The notes under the pieces are model-generated. The model did not search any database, was not told where the DNA came from, and saw only the letters and a list, made by a program, of their open reading frames with translations. The position numbers and the translations under genes were made by a program. Shown piece by piece: positions 45,306-57,731 of a stretch of 64,000 nt of DNA (positions are counted from its first letter, which is position 1; each line of letters starts with the position of its first letter). The stretch spans positions 29,221,843 through 29,285,842 of the forward strand of contig CM039140.1 in assembly GCA_022036555.1 (NCBI GenBank), written 5' to 3'. The DNA is from Microstegium vimineum (Eukaryota; Streptophyta; Magnoliopsida; Poales; Poaceae).

Positions 45306-48300
45306 AATGGCGATCCAAGTCGACATCCCTAAGGTAAATCCACTTTCCTCCTCATCCAATCTCCTGCTAGTTAGTTTGTCTGTATGAATCCCGTAATTTT
45401 CCCCTTTTTCTTCCTTTGATCCTTCTTTTTCTTCTCTTTTCGAAACCTAGGAACTGTACAACAAAGTTTTAATCCCTCTCGAGCAGTACAGCTTCACCTG
45501 CTTAGGCCCAATGGGGAATCCTGATCCTAGCTACATAATCAAAGCGAAAACCAACCGGATTCCTTTTAGATCTGAATGCTTCAGTTTAGGATTATGGAAG
45601 GATGCTTTCCGGTCATGGCCCAAGCCCACCAAAGGTTGGAAGAACTGGTACCTTAGGGTCGCTAGAATACAGCAAGTTTACTGGTCAGAGTGCGATTTGG
45701 ATCAGTGCATCAGGCTCTCCATTGCCGATATGGAGAAGAACAAGAACATGCTGATAGCGGCCTCCTACTTCTGGTCTGACACCATGAACGCCTTCCTATT
45801 CCGATACGGACCAGCCACCCCTACCCTTGCCGATGTCCATATGTTGACCGGCCTGGACGTCTCTTCTGCCGATACCTTCACTCTGTTCAACAGGAAAGCC
45901 GAGTACAAAGTGAACACTCGGAATATAGGCGGCTGGACTGGCTATATCCAGGAGTACCAGAAGACTGGATCGATAAACCAGAGGGAACATGCCATATTTC
46001 TGAATATGTGGCTGCTAAAATTCATCTTCTGCGGCAGAGCAGTCGGACCCACCACTATGCATCTTCCGGCAGCTGAACTCCTTGCCGATGGAACAAGACT
46101 TCCCTTAGGCAGATATCTTCTTGGATCGGTATACTGTCTTCTACATCAAGTACCCAAGAAGTTACTGCTAGGTGAGCCCATCGGCAACCTTGGGGGTCCC
46201 TGGTGGTTCATCAACATGTGGCTGAATGCACACATGTACAAAGCGCTTCAGTTTGACTTGTTCGCTCAACAATTCCCAAGGGACATATCGGAAGGTTATA
46301 AGTATAGGGATGATGAATCGGCAACTCGCCCTCCACTCAACTTCGGTGAGGCTATCATAGTATTGCCAGGGACCGATGCCGATACAGAGCAGTTCGGTCT
46401 ATTCTTCCAGAAATTCTACAATGGAATCCCTGCTTCAGAGCGGCTCTGGTGGCCATACGTTGATGAGAACAATCAATTTCCACTGCTGTTCAATCTTACC
46501 GATGGGAATGTGCCTCAGAACCAAACAATCATGAAGGCCAGCATTGTTCCCCGAGCCATTCCAGTTAACATCTTCGGAACCGGGAAGAATGCCCCTCCAT
46601 CCTTCGAGTTCTATTACCCATCGGCAGCAGCAAGACAACTGGCATTTGGCCAACTGTCGATCAAGCTTTGCTACTCCAAGGTGGTAAAGCCCAGGCAGAC
46701 TATCTCCAGCGCTATAGACTGGAACAAAGTCGTCAATCTTCCTCCCAATGCTGATACGTTAGATATTGACTTATCCTCCTGGTCACCAACATCCTTCATC
46801 ACGAACGAGTATAAATTCTGGTGGCAATAATGGAGATATCAATTATTTGCTAAGTCATCACACTACTATCGACATATGATTGACGCCAACCACATCATCC
46901 CCGACGACACAGTAAGTTTTTATCCCGATGCATTCCTTATTACTTCACTTTTATCATCGGCATCTGACCTCCTTACACTTGACAGGTTGATGACCCGATC
47001 CCCAAGATGAGCAACAGTGGCAAGCCCTTCAACTTTCAAATGATGAGTCCTATATCACTCATCGGCAATAATGCCCCCATGCTAGCTGCCTTTACCCCTC
47101 AGAAGGTACCCAAACCGACGCCTGCAAAAACCAAGGCTACATCGGCTGCTGCTGCTGCCTTGACGCGGGTTTTTGCAGTAAACTCATCTTCACTCGTACC
47201 GATCACATACTGTTTCATTGGCAACACTTTTATTTTATGTAATCTTGCACTAAATATTTTCAGGCAATGAGATCATCGGCAGCTGCTTCAAGTAGACAAG
47301 CATTCCCAAGTCCTGCTGCCGATGCCCCCCAAGCTTCAACGAAACGGGCTAGATCTCCCGCTGCTGCGCCAAGGAAGAAAAGGCGCTTAAGATTGGCCAC
47401 CCCATCTTCGCCATCGGCTCCAGTTGCATCACCAACTGTCGATGCGCCAACGGCAGAACCATCCTCGGCTCCTACTCCTGATCACCCACTGGACGACATC
47501 CCTGATCAGGAGACAACTCCACCTGCTGCAGCAGCGGAGGCGACATCGACATCGGCACCTTCACCAGCCGAAATCCCCGATGAGAGAACGGTGTCGCCAC
47601 CACGGGAGCCAGCTACCACAGCGGAAGCAACACCAGCGATAGTACCACCAGCACCCACGGCGTCACCTCCTCCAACAGAAGCCTGCTCATCGGCAACTGC
47701 TGCCGATCTCTAGGATGAGGCTGGACCATCCAACATGCCAAGTCCTAGGCAAGAGATTCGCTTGAAGATGGTAAGTCGGTTACCTAAAAATTTATAGTAT
47801 AATCTTATGATCGGCACATTTTAACTTCTTCTTTTTTAGGCCCAAGATTCCCCAGACAGCTTATTCTCCTTCGGTGTCAACCCCCAGGAGGATGAAAACC
47901 AAGAAGGCCCCACTTGAGAAGACAACCTATTCTCTTTCGCCATCAACATTCCCGACGAGGATGAGGACGAAGAAAGCTCCGCTCCAGCTCTATCGGCAGA
48001 GGTCAAATCCAAACTCGAAGCACTGCTTTCCTTGCTGCAACAAGATACTTCCCAGCTCGTCCAGGATTCAACTGCAGCAAGGGCAGTTTTCAAAGATATC
48101 CAAGGCCAACTACCTACCGATGCAGAAGAGATTCTCCTCCAAGCAGCCTTCCTTGAGAGTCGCCGACTTCAATACCAACGAGTCTCAAGCCGTATTGCCA
48201 ACAGGAATGCTCAATCCAAACTTACGAAAGAAATGCTCACGTTTAAGCAAATTGCCAATGAGAAGCACAAGAACATCGGCCAAGTGGAAGCTTCCGGCAC

Positions 48301-48586
48301 TGATCTTGAACAGGAATTCATCCAATTGTCGGCAAGAAAGGAAGAACTGCAAGCTGAGCTAAGAAAGGTTGAAGAAGCCTTGAATGCAGTCAGCCAGAAG
48401 AGAGCCCAACTTCCCGATACCATCAAAACTCTATGACAAGAGAGGGACAACAATGCCCGACAAGCCATCGCCCTAAAGAGAAAGATCAAGTCGGTTGAAG
48501 GATCTGCCGATGAGGATGCTAGGAAAATGGAAGAGATAGAACAAATTCGCCTGCGTGCGATATCAGTTATCCAATCCCTATTGTAA
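45306..48586 (+). pseudogene. Antisense plant-mobile-domain gene inside the Tat element
   Basis: This is a spliced-gene structure on the strand opposite gag-pol. Exons are 45306-45332 (MAIQVDIPK), 45451-46911, 46986 to about 47170, 47264-47770 and 47840-48586, with GT-AG introns except an unclear donor after exon 3. Exon 2 encodes the plant mobile domain (aminotransferase-like PMD family), with WYLRVARIQQVYW, LTGLDVSSADTF, FLNMWLLKFIFCGRA and GGPWWFINMWLNAH. Exon 4 is Ala/Pro/Ser-rich and exon 5 is coiled-coil. In-frame stops at 46828, 47711, 47915 and 48434 make this copy non-functional as a whole. Extra antisense ORFs are known from Tat-lineage elements. Its role is unknown. Confidence 0.7.
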
Positions 48587-48830
48587 CTTGTTAAATTCCA
48601 TCACATCGTCAAATGTAATCAGTAATACTTGATTTTGGCTTTGTAATATAACATCAGCACACTTTTACCGATGTTTATATAATTTTTCCTTCATCGGCAT
48701 TCAACTGAGTACTATGCATCTACCCAAATACTAGGGTAATATTTCTTTAAGTATTTACCATTGATTGCTCTAGAGAATGCAACTCCTTCGAGAGTTTCCA
48801 AAATATAGGCATTACCAGGTGCAGACTGCT

Positions 48831-51800
48831 TTATCCGATAAGGACCTTCCCCAAATTAGGAGACCATTTTCCAAATTTAGAACTCTTAGTTCTGATCGGT
48901 AAAATCAACTTCCAAACCATATCACCATCGGCAAATTCCTTTACTTTTACTTTCTTATCATACCATCTGGCAACCCTCTTCTTATTCTCCTCAATGCTAA
49001 TCAATGCCCTCAACCGATGACCTGCTAAGTCCTCTAACTCGTCTTTCATTAGAGTAGTATAATCATCGGTCGTCAATTGATCTTGAAAAGATAATCGTCT
49101 AGAGCCAGTTTTAATTTTCCAAGGCAGGACAACATCGTGTCCATAGACCAACAGATACAGCGAGACTTTGGTTGCACCATGACAAGCTATCCGATATGAC
49201 CATAAGGCTTCGTTTAACACCACATGCCACCTTCTAGGGTTTTCTTCAATCTTGCGCTTTATAAGCTTAATAACTCCCTTATTAGTTTCTTCAGCCTGAC
49301 CATTAGCCTGGGCATAATAAGGAGAAGAATTCAAAACCTTGAACCCCATATTAGCAGCAAATTCATCAAACTCTCCCGATGTGAACACGGTTCCTTGATC
49401 GGTAGTAATAGTCTGAGGAATACCGAATCGGTAAACAATATGTTCTTTAACAAAATCCACCATGTTCGCCGATGTTTCCTTCTTCAAAGGAATTGCTTCA
49501 ACCCACTTAGTGAAGTAATCGGTAGCGACAAGTATAAACTTATGCCCCTTACTCGATGGTGGATAAATCTGGCCCATGAGATCAATAGCCCATCCTCTGA
49601 ACGGCCAAGGCTTGATTATATGATTCATTGCCGATGCAGGTACCCTCTGTACGTTACCAAACTTCTGACAATCCTGACACCCTTTGAAATAGTTGAAGCA
49701 ATCTTCAAGGATTGCCGGCCAATAATATCCATTCCGCCTAATCATCCACTTCATCTTGAATGCCGATTGATGTGCTCCACACACACCTTCATGGATTTCA
49801 CCCATCAACTCCTTTGATTCCTCTTTATTAAGGCATCTGAGCAAAACTCCATCAATCGTCCTATAATACAATTCATCGTCAAGGAGCACATACTTAGTGG
49901 CTTGGAACCTTAGATGCCTTTTAACTTTCTTAGACGGATCCCTTAAGTAATCGGCAATTTCACTTTTCCAGTCATCTGTAACCGTTACCGATGTCATGAC
50001 TTCTTGAATCCGCTGATACCCTGAAGCATTCTGTGCTAACCGATTGGCCTCTTCATTATGCAACCTAGGAATATGCTCAAGGCGGTACTCTTTGAATTCT
50101 TTTAATAATTGCAAACACCTCTCATGGGTTGAAATTAAAGCTTCACTTCGGCATTCATACGTCCCAATCAACTGGTTGATCACCAACATAGAATCGCCGA
50201 AGATTTCAACAGCATCGACACGTACTTCCCTGAGTAATTCCAACCCCTTAAGTAAAGCTTGGTACTCAGCCTGATTGTTTGTTGAAGTAGCAACAATCGG
50301 CAACGAAATTTCATACTTCCGTCCTCGGGGTTAAATTAAGAGAATACCGATGCCTGCTCCGTCCTTGCACGTAGACCCATCAAAGAATAAAGTCCAAGGA
50401 GAAATCTCCACAGAGCTCACCACATTGCAATGCTGAGTAACAAAATCGGCCATCAGCTGACCCTTAACAGCCTTAGCCGATTCATACCTTAGGTCAAATT
50501 CTGAAAGTGCCAAAATCCACTTACCGATTCGTCCACTTAATATCGGCATTGACAACATGTACTTAACGACATCATCTTTGCAGATAACAGTGCATTCAGC
50601 CGACAATAAATAATACCTCAATTTTGTGCAAAAGAAATATAAACATAAGAATAATCTCTCTATGGCCGAATACCTGGTTTCAGCATCCACCAACCTTCTG
50701 CTCCGATAATATATCACACGTTCTTTTCCTTCAAATTCTTGAATTAAAGCCGATCCGATAACACCGTCATCGGCAGACAAATACAATTTGAAAGGCTTCC
50801 CGTGTTGAGGTGGAACCAAGACTGGAGGGTTCACCAGATACTTTTTAATCTCCTCCAAGGCTAACTGTTGTTCTTCTTTCCATATAAACTCTTGATCGAC
50901 CTTCAGCTTTAATAATGGACTAAAAGATGTAATCTTACCAGATAAATTAGATATAAACCTTCTAATGAAATTAATCTTGCCGATCAAGGACTGTAGCTCA
51001 GTCTTGTTTGTAGGAGCAACCACTTTGTTAATTGCATCAATAGATTTTCTGCCGATCTCGATGCCTCTTTGATGCACCATAAAGCCCAGAAACTGTCCTG
51101 TCGATACACCAAATGCACACTTGTTAGGATTCATCTTCAACCCATGCTCCCTTGTGCACTCCAATATTTTTCGCAAATCGGCAAGATGCTTCCCGAAATC
51201 TCCAGACTTAACCACCACATCATCAATGTAGATTTCAACTATCGTGCCGATGTACTTATGAAAGATGCAATTCATTGCTCTCTGATAAGTAGCACCGGCA
51301 TTCTTTAAGCCAAAAGTCATGACAACCCACTCAAATAAACCGACGTGACCTGGACATCTGAAAGCAGTCTTGGATATGTTTTCTTCAGCCATGAATATTT
51401 GATTATACCCAGCATTACCATCCATGAAGCTAATGATTTGATGTCCGTCAGCAGCATCGATCAGCAGATCGGCAACGGGCATCGGGTAGCCATCCATTGG
51501 CGTAGCCTTGTTAATATTCCTGAAATCAATACAAACACAAAGTTTTCCATTCTTTTTATACACAGGAACCACATTAGAAATCCATTCGGCGTATCGGCAT
51601 TGCCGAATGAATCCAGCTTCGATTAACTTTGTAATCTCAGCCTTGATGTCGGGTAGAATAGTAGGATTGCATCGGCGCGTAGGTTGCCGATGTGGTTGGA
51701 AACCAGACTTGATGGGTAACCCATGTTCGACTATCGATCGGTCTAAACCAGGCATTTCTGTATAGTCCCAAGCAAAACAATCTTTATATTCCTTTAATAA

Positions 51801-51949
51801 ACCAGTTAACTGCTATTTACATTGGGAATCTAAATTAGCACTAATAAAAGTAGGCCTAGATTTACTACCATCGCCGATGTCGACCTCGAGTAAATCATCG
51901 GCGGATGTGAAGCCCTGGCCTAGTTTTCCATCATCAGCGAACCGATCCA
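48831..51949 (-). pseudogene. Tat pol: reverse transcriptase, RNase H, second RNase H, integrase
   Basis: The frame reads from VLMDRFADDGKLGQG near 51949. The RT shows CVCIDFRNINKATP and the catalytic YIDDVVV. RNase H of the RT follows (FKLYLSADDGVIGSAL). Then comes a second RNase H split by a stop (LFFDGSTCKDGAGIG, then TNNQAEYQALLKGLELL). Integrase has a zinc-binding HEGVCGAH and CQDCQKFG part and a DDE core (AIDLMG, TTDQGTVF, QAEETNKG). In-frame stops lie at 51812 (TAG) and 50331 (TAA), and the last part shifts frame before 48831. The protease-RT junction at 51950 also needs a frame change. Not functional. Confidence 0.85.
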
Positions 51950-53086
51950 TTAAAACTTGCCTTCAGGACCGACTGCTTGGATCGGTGTAATGCGGTAATC
52001 GGCAACTCTGAGGAATTCCTTGTCCCAAGCTTCAACCGATATGCATCTGGTTTGCTCATAAGTGTCCGATTCTGCCGACGCAACGGTCGATGGGGCTTCA
52101 CTGCGGACGACTTCAATCTTGTCTCCGACCCACTGCACAAGGCTCTGATGCATGGTGGAAGGAATACAGCAATTGGCGTGGATCCAATCCCTTCCTAGGA
52201 GCAAGTTGTAGGTGCCTTTGCCACTGATTACAAAAAATGTTGTCGGCAAAGTTTTGCTGCCGATGGTCAACTCAACACATATGGCTCCCATGGCTGGTGA
52301 CACGTTGCCTTCAAAATCCTTGAGCTTCATGTCGGTTTTGACTAAGTCCTGATCGCCTTTCCCAAGTTTTCTGAACACGACGTATGGCATTATATTGATT
52401 GACGCGCCGCCATCTACCAGCATCTTTGTCATAGGCTGTCCATCCACTTTACCTTTAACGAACAGAGCCCTTAGGTGCTGCCATTCATCATCGGCAGGCT
52501 TCTCAAAGACAGCCGTCATCGGGTCCAGGACCAATTGCGCCATCTCAGCAGTCTCCTCATCATCGCGGACAGGTGCCATGAACTCCATCGGCAACATGAC
52601 GACCATATTGATTTCTGCCGATGGATCCCTGTCCTTGCGCTTTGGCTTCCACTGCTTCTCCCTTGAAGGCTCTTCATTGTCACACAAGTCATTGCGGCGT
52701 TCGCGCTGAATCCTCCTTTTCTGAGTCTTTGTCAGACCCTTAGGGCACCATTGAGGGAGCTTGGTCTTCCAGACAGGCTGATGTCGCCTCTCATTACTCA
52801 CATCAGTACTCCTCCCGATGTTGGGGTCTCTGGAGAATGTTTCTTCATCAGGCACTCTTGCGTTGGCCATCTCCTCGAGCTCTTCTTGGTCAATACGCCT
52901 GCCAAGCCTGTTATGGGCACTGAGCTTGTCCCCCAGTCGATCATGTGCCGACTTCTTCTCCCTGAGCGGCTTGGCGTACCTAGATGTTCGATCATCAAAA
53001 CAAAGTTTCTTACCTGACCGATCGGCAGCGTAATACCCATTGCATTCGGGACAATTATCGGCAGTAGGCAGCTTGATGCCTTTTTC
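51950..53086 (-). pseudogene. Tat protease region of the gag-pol polyprotein
   Basis: In frame with gag but after a TAG at 53087. It contains CPECNGYY, a basic KTQKRRIQRERR segment and the retropepsin active site MLVDGGASINIMP (DGGAS instead of the usual DTG or DSG, common in Tat elements). LLLGRDWIHANCCIPST, the second conserved protease motif, follows. It ends at a TAA at 51950, where a frame change would be needed to reach the reverse transcriptase. Confidence 0.8.
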
Positions 53087-55635
53087 CTAATAGTGGACGA
53101 AGAAGGGGCACTTCCAGTGGTCCTTATGCCGAAGCCATTCTTGGTGTTCTTCTTCCTCTTGCCGATATCGCTCTTCACGTGATTGCCGATAGCCTCGCCT
53201 TGGCTGCTTGTGCGTGATTACAACACCAGGAGCCCTGTTGGCACTTCTACTCGCATCGGCAACCCTCTTGCTCTTTCTGTCATCGGCAAACCTCCTTTCA
53301 TCACGCTCAGTCACTTGATGGTTAGGATCTACCGATGCGTTCTTCCTGGCAGCTTCCGATGTCAGCACTTTGGTTCTTCCAGTAGTTTCCACCATATTAT
53401 TTGGAGATGGGTGCTGATCAATTTTCATCGGTTTCTGGACTTTGGAGTTTTCAAACTTGATTCGTCCAGATTCAATCTCTGACTGCAACTGCTGCCTGAA
53501 TACTTTGCAGTCATTGGTACTGTGCGAGGTTGCATTATGCCATTTGCAGTACCTGATCTTCTTGAGTTCTTCGGCCGATGGAATTACTTGATTAGGCGCC
53601 AACTTGATTCGCCCTTCTTGAAGTAGCAAGTCAAACATCCTATCGGCCTTGGTGATGTCAAAGGTGAACTTTTCATCTTCTTTCTGGCCGAACGGACAAG
53701 ACACAGACTTCTTATCCTTCACCCACTCGGCCGCTACGACGCTTAGCTCTTCATCAGACCCAGAGTCTTCTTCTTGCCCGATGAAGGTCACCTTCTTGTT
53801 CCAAGTCTTCCTGGGTTCAAAGGTTTTGATTTCTTGATCAGCAATCCTTTGCACCAGATGACTTAGGCTTTCAAACTCCTGAGACGCATATTTGTCCTTG
53901 ATGTGCGGCAGTAATCCTTGGAAGGCCAAATCTGCCAGTTGCCGATCATCAAGCACTAGGCTGTAACATTTATTTTTCACGTCCCGCAGCCTCTGAACAA
54001 AGTTCTCTACTGATTCATCATTGCGTTGCCTCAGTTTGACCAGATCGGTAAGCTTTTTCTCATGTATGCCAGCGAAGAAGTATTTATGAAATTGCCTCTC
54101 TAGATCGGCCCATGTGATTACAGAATTTGGAGGCAGCGATATGAACCATGTGAATGCCGATCCAGACAATGATGAAGAGAACAATCTCACCCTTAATTCC
54201 TCCCTGCTGGCAGCTTCTCCGCACTAGATAATGAAGCGATTAATATGCTCCATCGTTGATGTGTCATCTTGGCCGGAGAACTTGGTAAAATCAGGCACTT
54301 TGTACCGATTTGGGAGAGGAATCAAGTCATAAGCTGGAGGATACGGAGTCCGATAAGAATATGTATTGACTTTGGGTTTGATGCCGAATTGTTCTTTCAT
54401 AATTTCAGCGATCTTATCGGTCCAATATGCATCCTGCTCTTGCCGACTCATTGGCTGGTTGTTGACTGGTGGAGCCGGCTGATGCGCCTCTTGAAGATGA
54501 TGCGGAGTAATCACGGGCGCAACACCAGTCATCTGAACACTATGCATCGGTTGATTTACCGATGGATAGTTTTGCACACTTAGTAGATTAGGTTGAGTCA
54601 TCGTATTCATCGGTTGCTGTACCGATGGTCCGCTCTGAGTGTTTGCTGGGCCTCCATAATGATACATTGACACACCAGGCTGCTGAGCTGGCGGTTGGTT
54701 AGCCCATCCAGGATTATAAATCATCGGCATGTGACTTACCGATGGCTGATAGCTGACTGGAGCGTGTTGCTCTTGTATCCTGGAGCAATCAATCATCAGA
54801 TTACCTTGATGTGCTAGTACTCCGGCTTGAGGATTCATCAGCAATGGCTGACTTCCAGTCGCTATATTCTGTTGCATCGGCATAGGGCTTGCTGATGGTG
54901 GCATCAGAGGTATTTTGGGAATCACTTGGAGATCTTCTGATGGCACTTGTATAGTTGGAGAGGGCGTAGAGTAATGCACCATAGGGGCCACCGGCTGTGA
55001 TTGCGTTGCCGATGCCATAGAGCCCTTCCAGGCTGAGCTATCTCCCTGCACCAGATTAGAACCAGCAGATAGATTGGGAGCATACCGTAGCCCCACCAGT
55101 TAGTGGGAGCTGATTGACTCTGGATAGCAGGCCCTGAAATTGCCGACGCCACTGGATTTGCATTGAGCTTGGTGACGCTGCCAGGGTTTGGTCTTGGCGG
55201 TGTAGCCACATCGGCAGACGGCTCCACAGGAGTGGAAGACACCATTGGGGTTGCCGATGGGCTTTTAGATGCCGATCCAGGTTGATGATACGTCGGACCA
55301 ACATATTGTGGTGCATGTCCTTCTTTGAATGATTGCAAAACAGCATTGTAGACAGTATTGGACAGCACGCTGGAGTGGCTAATTAATGCTTGACTTAGAG
55401 CAGAATTAACCATCTCTTGTAACTTACCAGGATTGGCATCGTACGTGACCTGCCGTAGCAACGGCGGATCTTGCTTCTGAATTGCTTCGCCGCTCCTGCT
55501 TAGGCTGAAGGATTTCAGATACAATTGCTTGTACTCCTCCATAGCCCGCTCCATGGCCAACTTCTGATCATCTTTTAGATCGGCCTCGGAGACTTCAATG
55601 ACATTCCTCTGGTTAACGTCGGCATTATCACCCAT
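53087..55635 (-). pseudogene. Tat gag
   Basis: Starts MGDNADVNQRNVIEVSEADL at 55635, 45 bp inside the left edge of the 5' LTR. A Pro/Gln/Met-rich region and the capsid-type retrotransposon gag domain follow (GSAFTWFISLPPNSVITWADLE, then FFAGIHEKKLTDLVKLRQ). A short YCKWHNATSHSTNDCK zinc-knuckle-like motif comes next. Breaks are a one-base shift near 55090, a TAG at 54224 within FII-CGEA, and a TAG at 53087 within VHY-EKG. The stops look like CAG to TAG and TGG to TAG changes. Confidence 0.85.
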
Positions 55636-55659
55636 GATAGATGTATAATTTATATAATC

Positions 55660-55679
55660 GAGTCCCACCGAGCGTGCCA
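55660..55679 (-). promoter_or_regulatory. Tat primer binding site
   Basis: On the minus strand the bases 10 nt inside the 5' LTR read TGGCACGCTCGGTGGGACTC, like the primer binding sites of RIRE2/Tat-type grass elements. Which tRNA pairs with it should be checked against grass tRNA 3' ends. Confidence 0.55.
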
Positions 55680-55689
55680 AAAGAGGCGT

Positions 55690-56780
55690 TGACACAAAAA
55701 GCGTCAGGATCTGCGAACACCTCGGGCTTATACCCGAAATTCGATATCTGGAGGCTTGCCAGTCGATTTGACCAGTTAATCGACAAGGACGATAACTAGA
55801 ACAAGATTCAATCAAGACAACGGCGATGCGCCGGGATGCCAAGATTGGGACTTGATCAGGATAACTAGAGCAGAGCTGAACGAGACAACAGCGATGCGCC
55901 CGGATGTCAAAGCTCAGAGGTACTCCCACGCGGAACTTGCAAGGATTTCACGGAGATCAAGATGATGCAGGCCGTCGAAGCTTGAAGAACTCATTGATAA
56001 ACTAGACTAATGCAATAAAGGGTAAATTGCGATAAAAGTAGAATAAAAGTAAATTGATTTGATTGATATTGGATTGATCTCTTCTACACGCGGCCCTTGG
56101 GCACATATTTATACTCCCGCATGGAGAGTTGTACAAAGACACGACTCGTATCTTTCCTAAAACAAACTCCTAACTTTAAGGAAACTGACTCGCGCAGGAG
56201 TCGGATCTAAAATAACAATATTATTTTCCTAAACAAACACACCTATTTTAAAGGAAAACAAACAACTCATGCAAGAGTCGGACTCAAACTGCTATAACAA
56301 TACTGGCATAAAATCACCAGTTTCCTTATATCTCTCCCTCGATGAAAACTTTACATCGGCAGATCCCTTCAATCCGCGGCTTCCTTCTTTGGCCACCGGT
56401 AATCCTCTACTGACATCAAACGCTAAGTCACCCTGTGCTCATCGGCATCTCATGCCCATCGGCATCGGCAAAACCTCCCGATGGGCAACCTTGTACTTGT
56501 AACTTGCCTTCACCAATCAATCCCTATCAGCAATCGGCATTGGCAACATCTCCCCATCGGCAATCGGCATCAGTAACTTTGCAATCGGCCTCTGGTGAGC
56601 CATTCAACTCCTATCGGCAGCATCCGAAACTTCCAGCTTCCATCGGCAACACACTTAGTCTTCCCACAACACACTCCCATCGGCAATACTGACTCATGGC
56701 TTCCCGATGCCGATGGAAAACGGCCGCTGATCAACACAAGTCTTAGCTCATTTGACACGTGCCGAAAAACGGTGTCAACA
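55690..56780 (-). mobile_element. Tat element: right (5') LTR (1091 bp)
   Basis: Same boundaries as the middle LTR, followed by GATGC, which matches the bases left of the stub at 42736-42740. On the minus strand it starts TGTTGACACCG and ends TTTTTGTGTCA. It should hold the element promoter; a tatttatactcccgc word on the plus strand (56105) lies opposite the transcription direction. Confidence 0.9.
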
Positions 56781-57731
56781 GATGCTCACCGAGACGGATT
56801 GGAGGCCGGAGACTCCTCTGGTCTGACGGTCGACGTGTTTCGGCGGTCGGCGTCGGGCGTGCACGGCGGACAGCGAGCTTCGTGTTCTCTGTTCTGCGGC
56901 CACCGACGAGTAAACAGAGGCGGGATTAGGACAATGACATTTGTCGCACCGGCGTGGACTTGGAACGAAGCTTACCGAGGCGGATCGAGCTCCGGGTCCT
57001 TCTTGGTGTCGGCGGCGGCGGCGTTCGGCAGAGGCGACAGAGGGGAGTGAAAGGGAGAGATCGGGGCTGCGCTCTTCTTTAAAGAAGGGGAGAGGGAGGT
57101 GCAGTTACGGGGCCGAACGTGCGGGGTGGGAGCGGGGCGAGAGGGAGAAGGACGTGCGGGCGGTTGCCGTTCGCTGCGCGTCCGCGCGCGCACTCGGGCG
57201 AATAGAGCGGAGAGGGAGGTTGGGGGACGGCGCCGACAGGTGGGGCCGAGAGGCAGTGAGAGAGAAGGAAGGGAGATGCGCTGACCTGCGGGGCCGACCG
57301 GTCAGCGAGAGAGAAAAGAGAGAGAGGGAGGCACACGCGCGGGCTCTCTGGGCCGGTTTCCCGGTTGAGACGCGCAGGAGAGAGGGGGGAAAAGCTGGCT
57401 GGGCCTTTGGGCCAGTTAAGAGGGAGAAGGAGGGAGTGGGCTGGGCAGAAAGAACAGAGAGAGAGAGATGAGTTCCTTTCCCTTTTCTTTTCTTTTTCAA
57501 AGTTTTTCCAAAACCTTTTTATTTGAATTTTGAATTCATTTAAACTTTGCTTTGCAAACTCAACCATCACAACAAAAATATGCAGCAGCATGCATGCATT
57601 AACATGTTACTAAACTAAGAATTGATTTTAATTCAATAAAATTTATTATTTCACTAAATGAAATGCTCACACAATTCATTAATAAATCATTTTCTATTAT
57701 TTTAAATGCAAACAAATTTGTGAGTGTTACA
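56781..57731 (-). mobile_element. Gypsy-type solo LTR, right piece
   Basis: Continues the LTR interrupted at 42740 and ends GTGAGTGTTACA, followed by the ATTTG duplication. It contains a GC- and GA-rich segment (56960-57470) with open frames on both strands that I consider chance. An AT-rich end follows. Confidence 0.7.

Larger units (their letters stand above)
44882..55689 (-). mobile_element. Tat-lineage Ty3/gypsy element: internal region
   Basis: About 10.8 kb between the two full LTRs. Minus-strand order is primer binding site, gag, protease, reverse transcriptase, RNase H, second RNase H, integrase, then an antisense gene and the polypurine tract. The second (archaeal-type) RNase H before integrase and the extra ORF 3' of pol are features of the Tat lineage. 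ATCGGC or GCCGAT words are scattered throughout on both strands. All coding parts carry stops or frameshifts. Confidence 0.85.

Noticed and set aside
56941..57591. 176- and 170-codon frames on opposite strands near the solo LTR end
   Set aside because: GA-rich repetitive sequence inside an LTR; frames overlap on both strands and are low in complexity.
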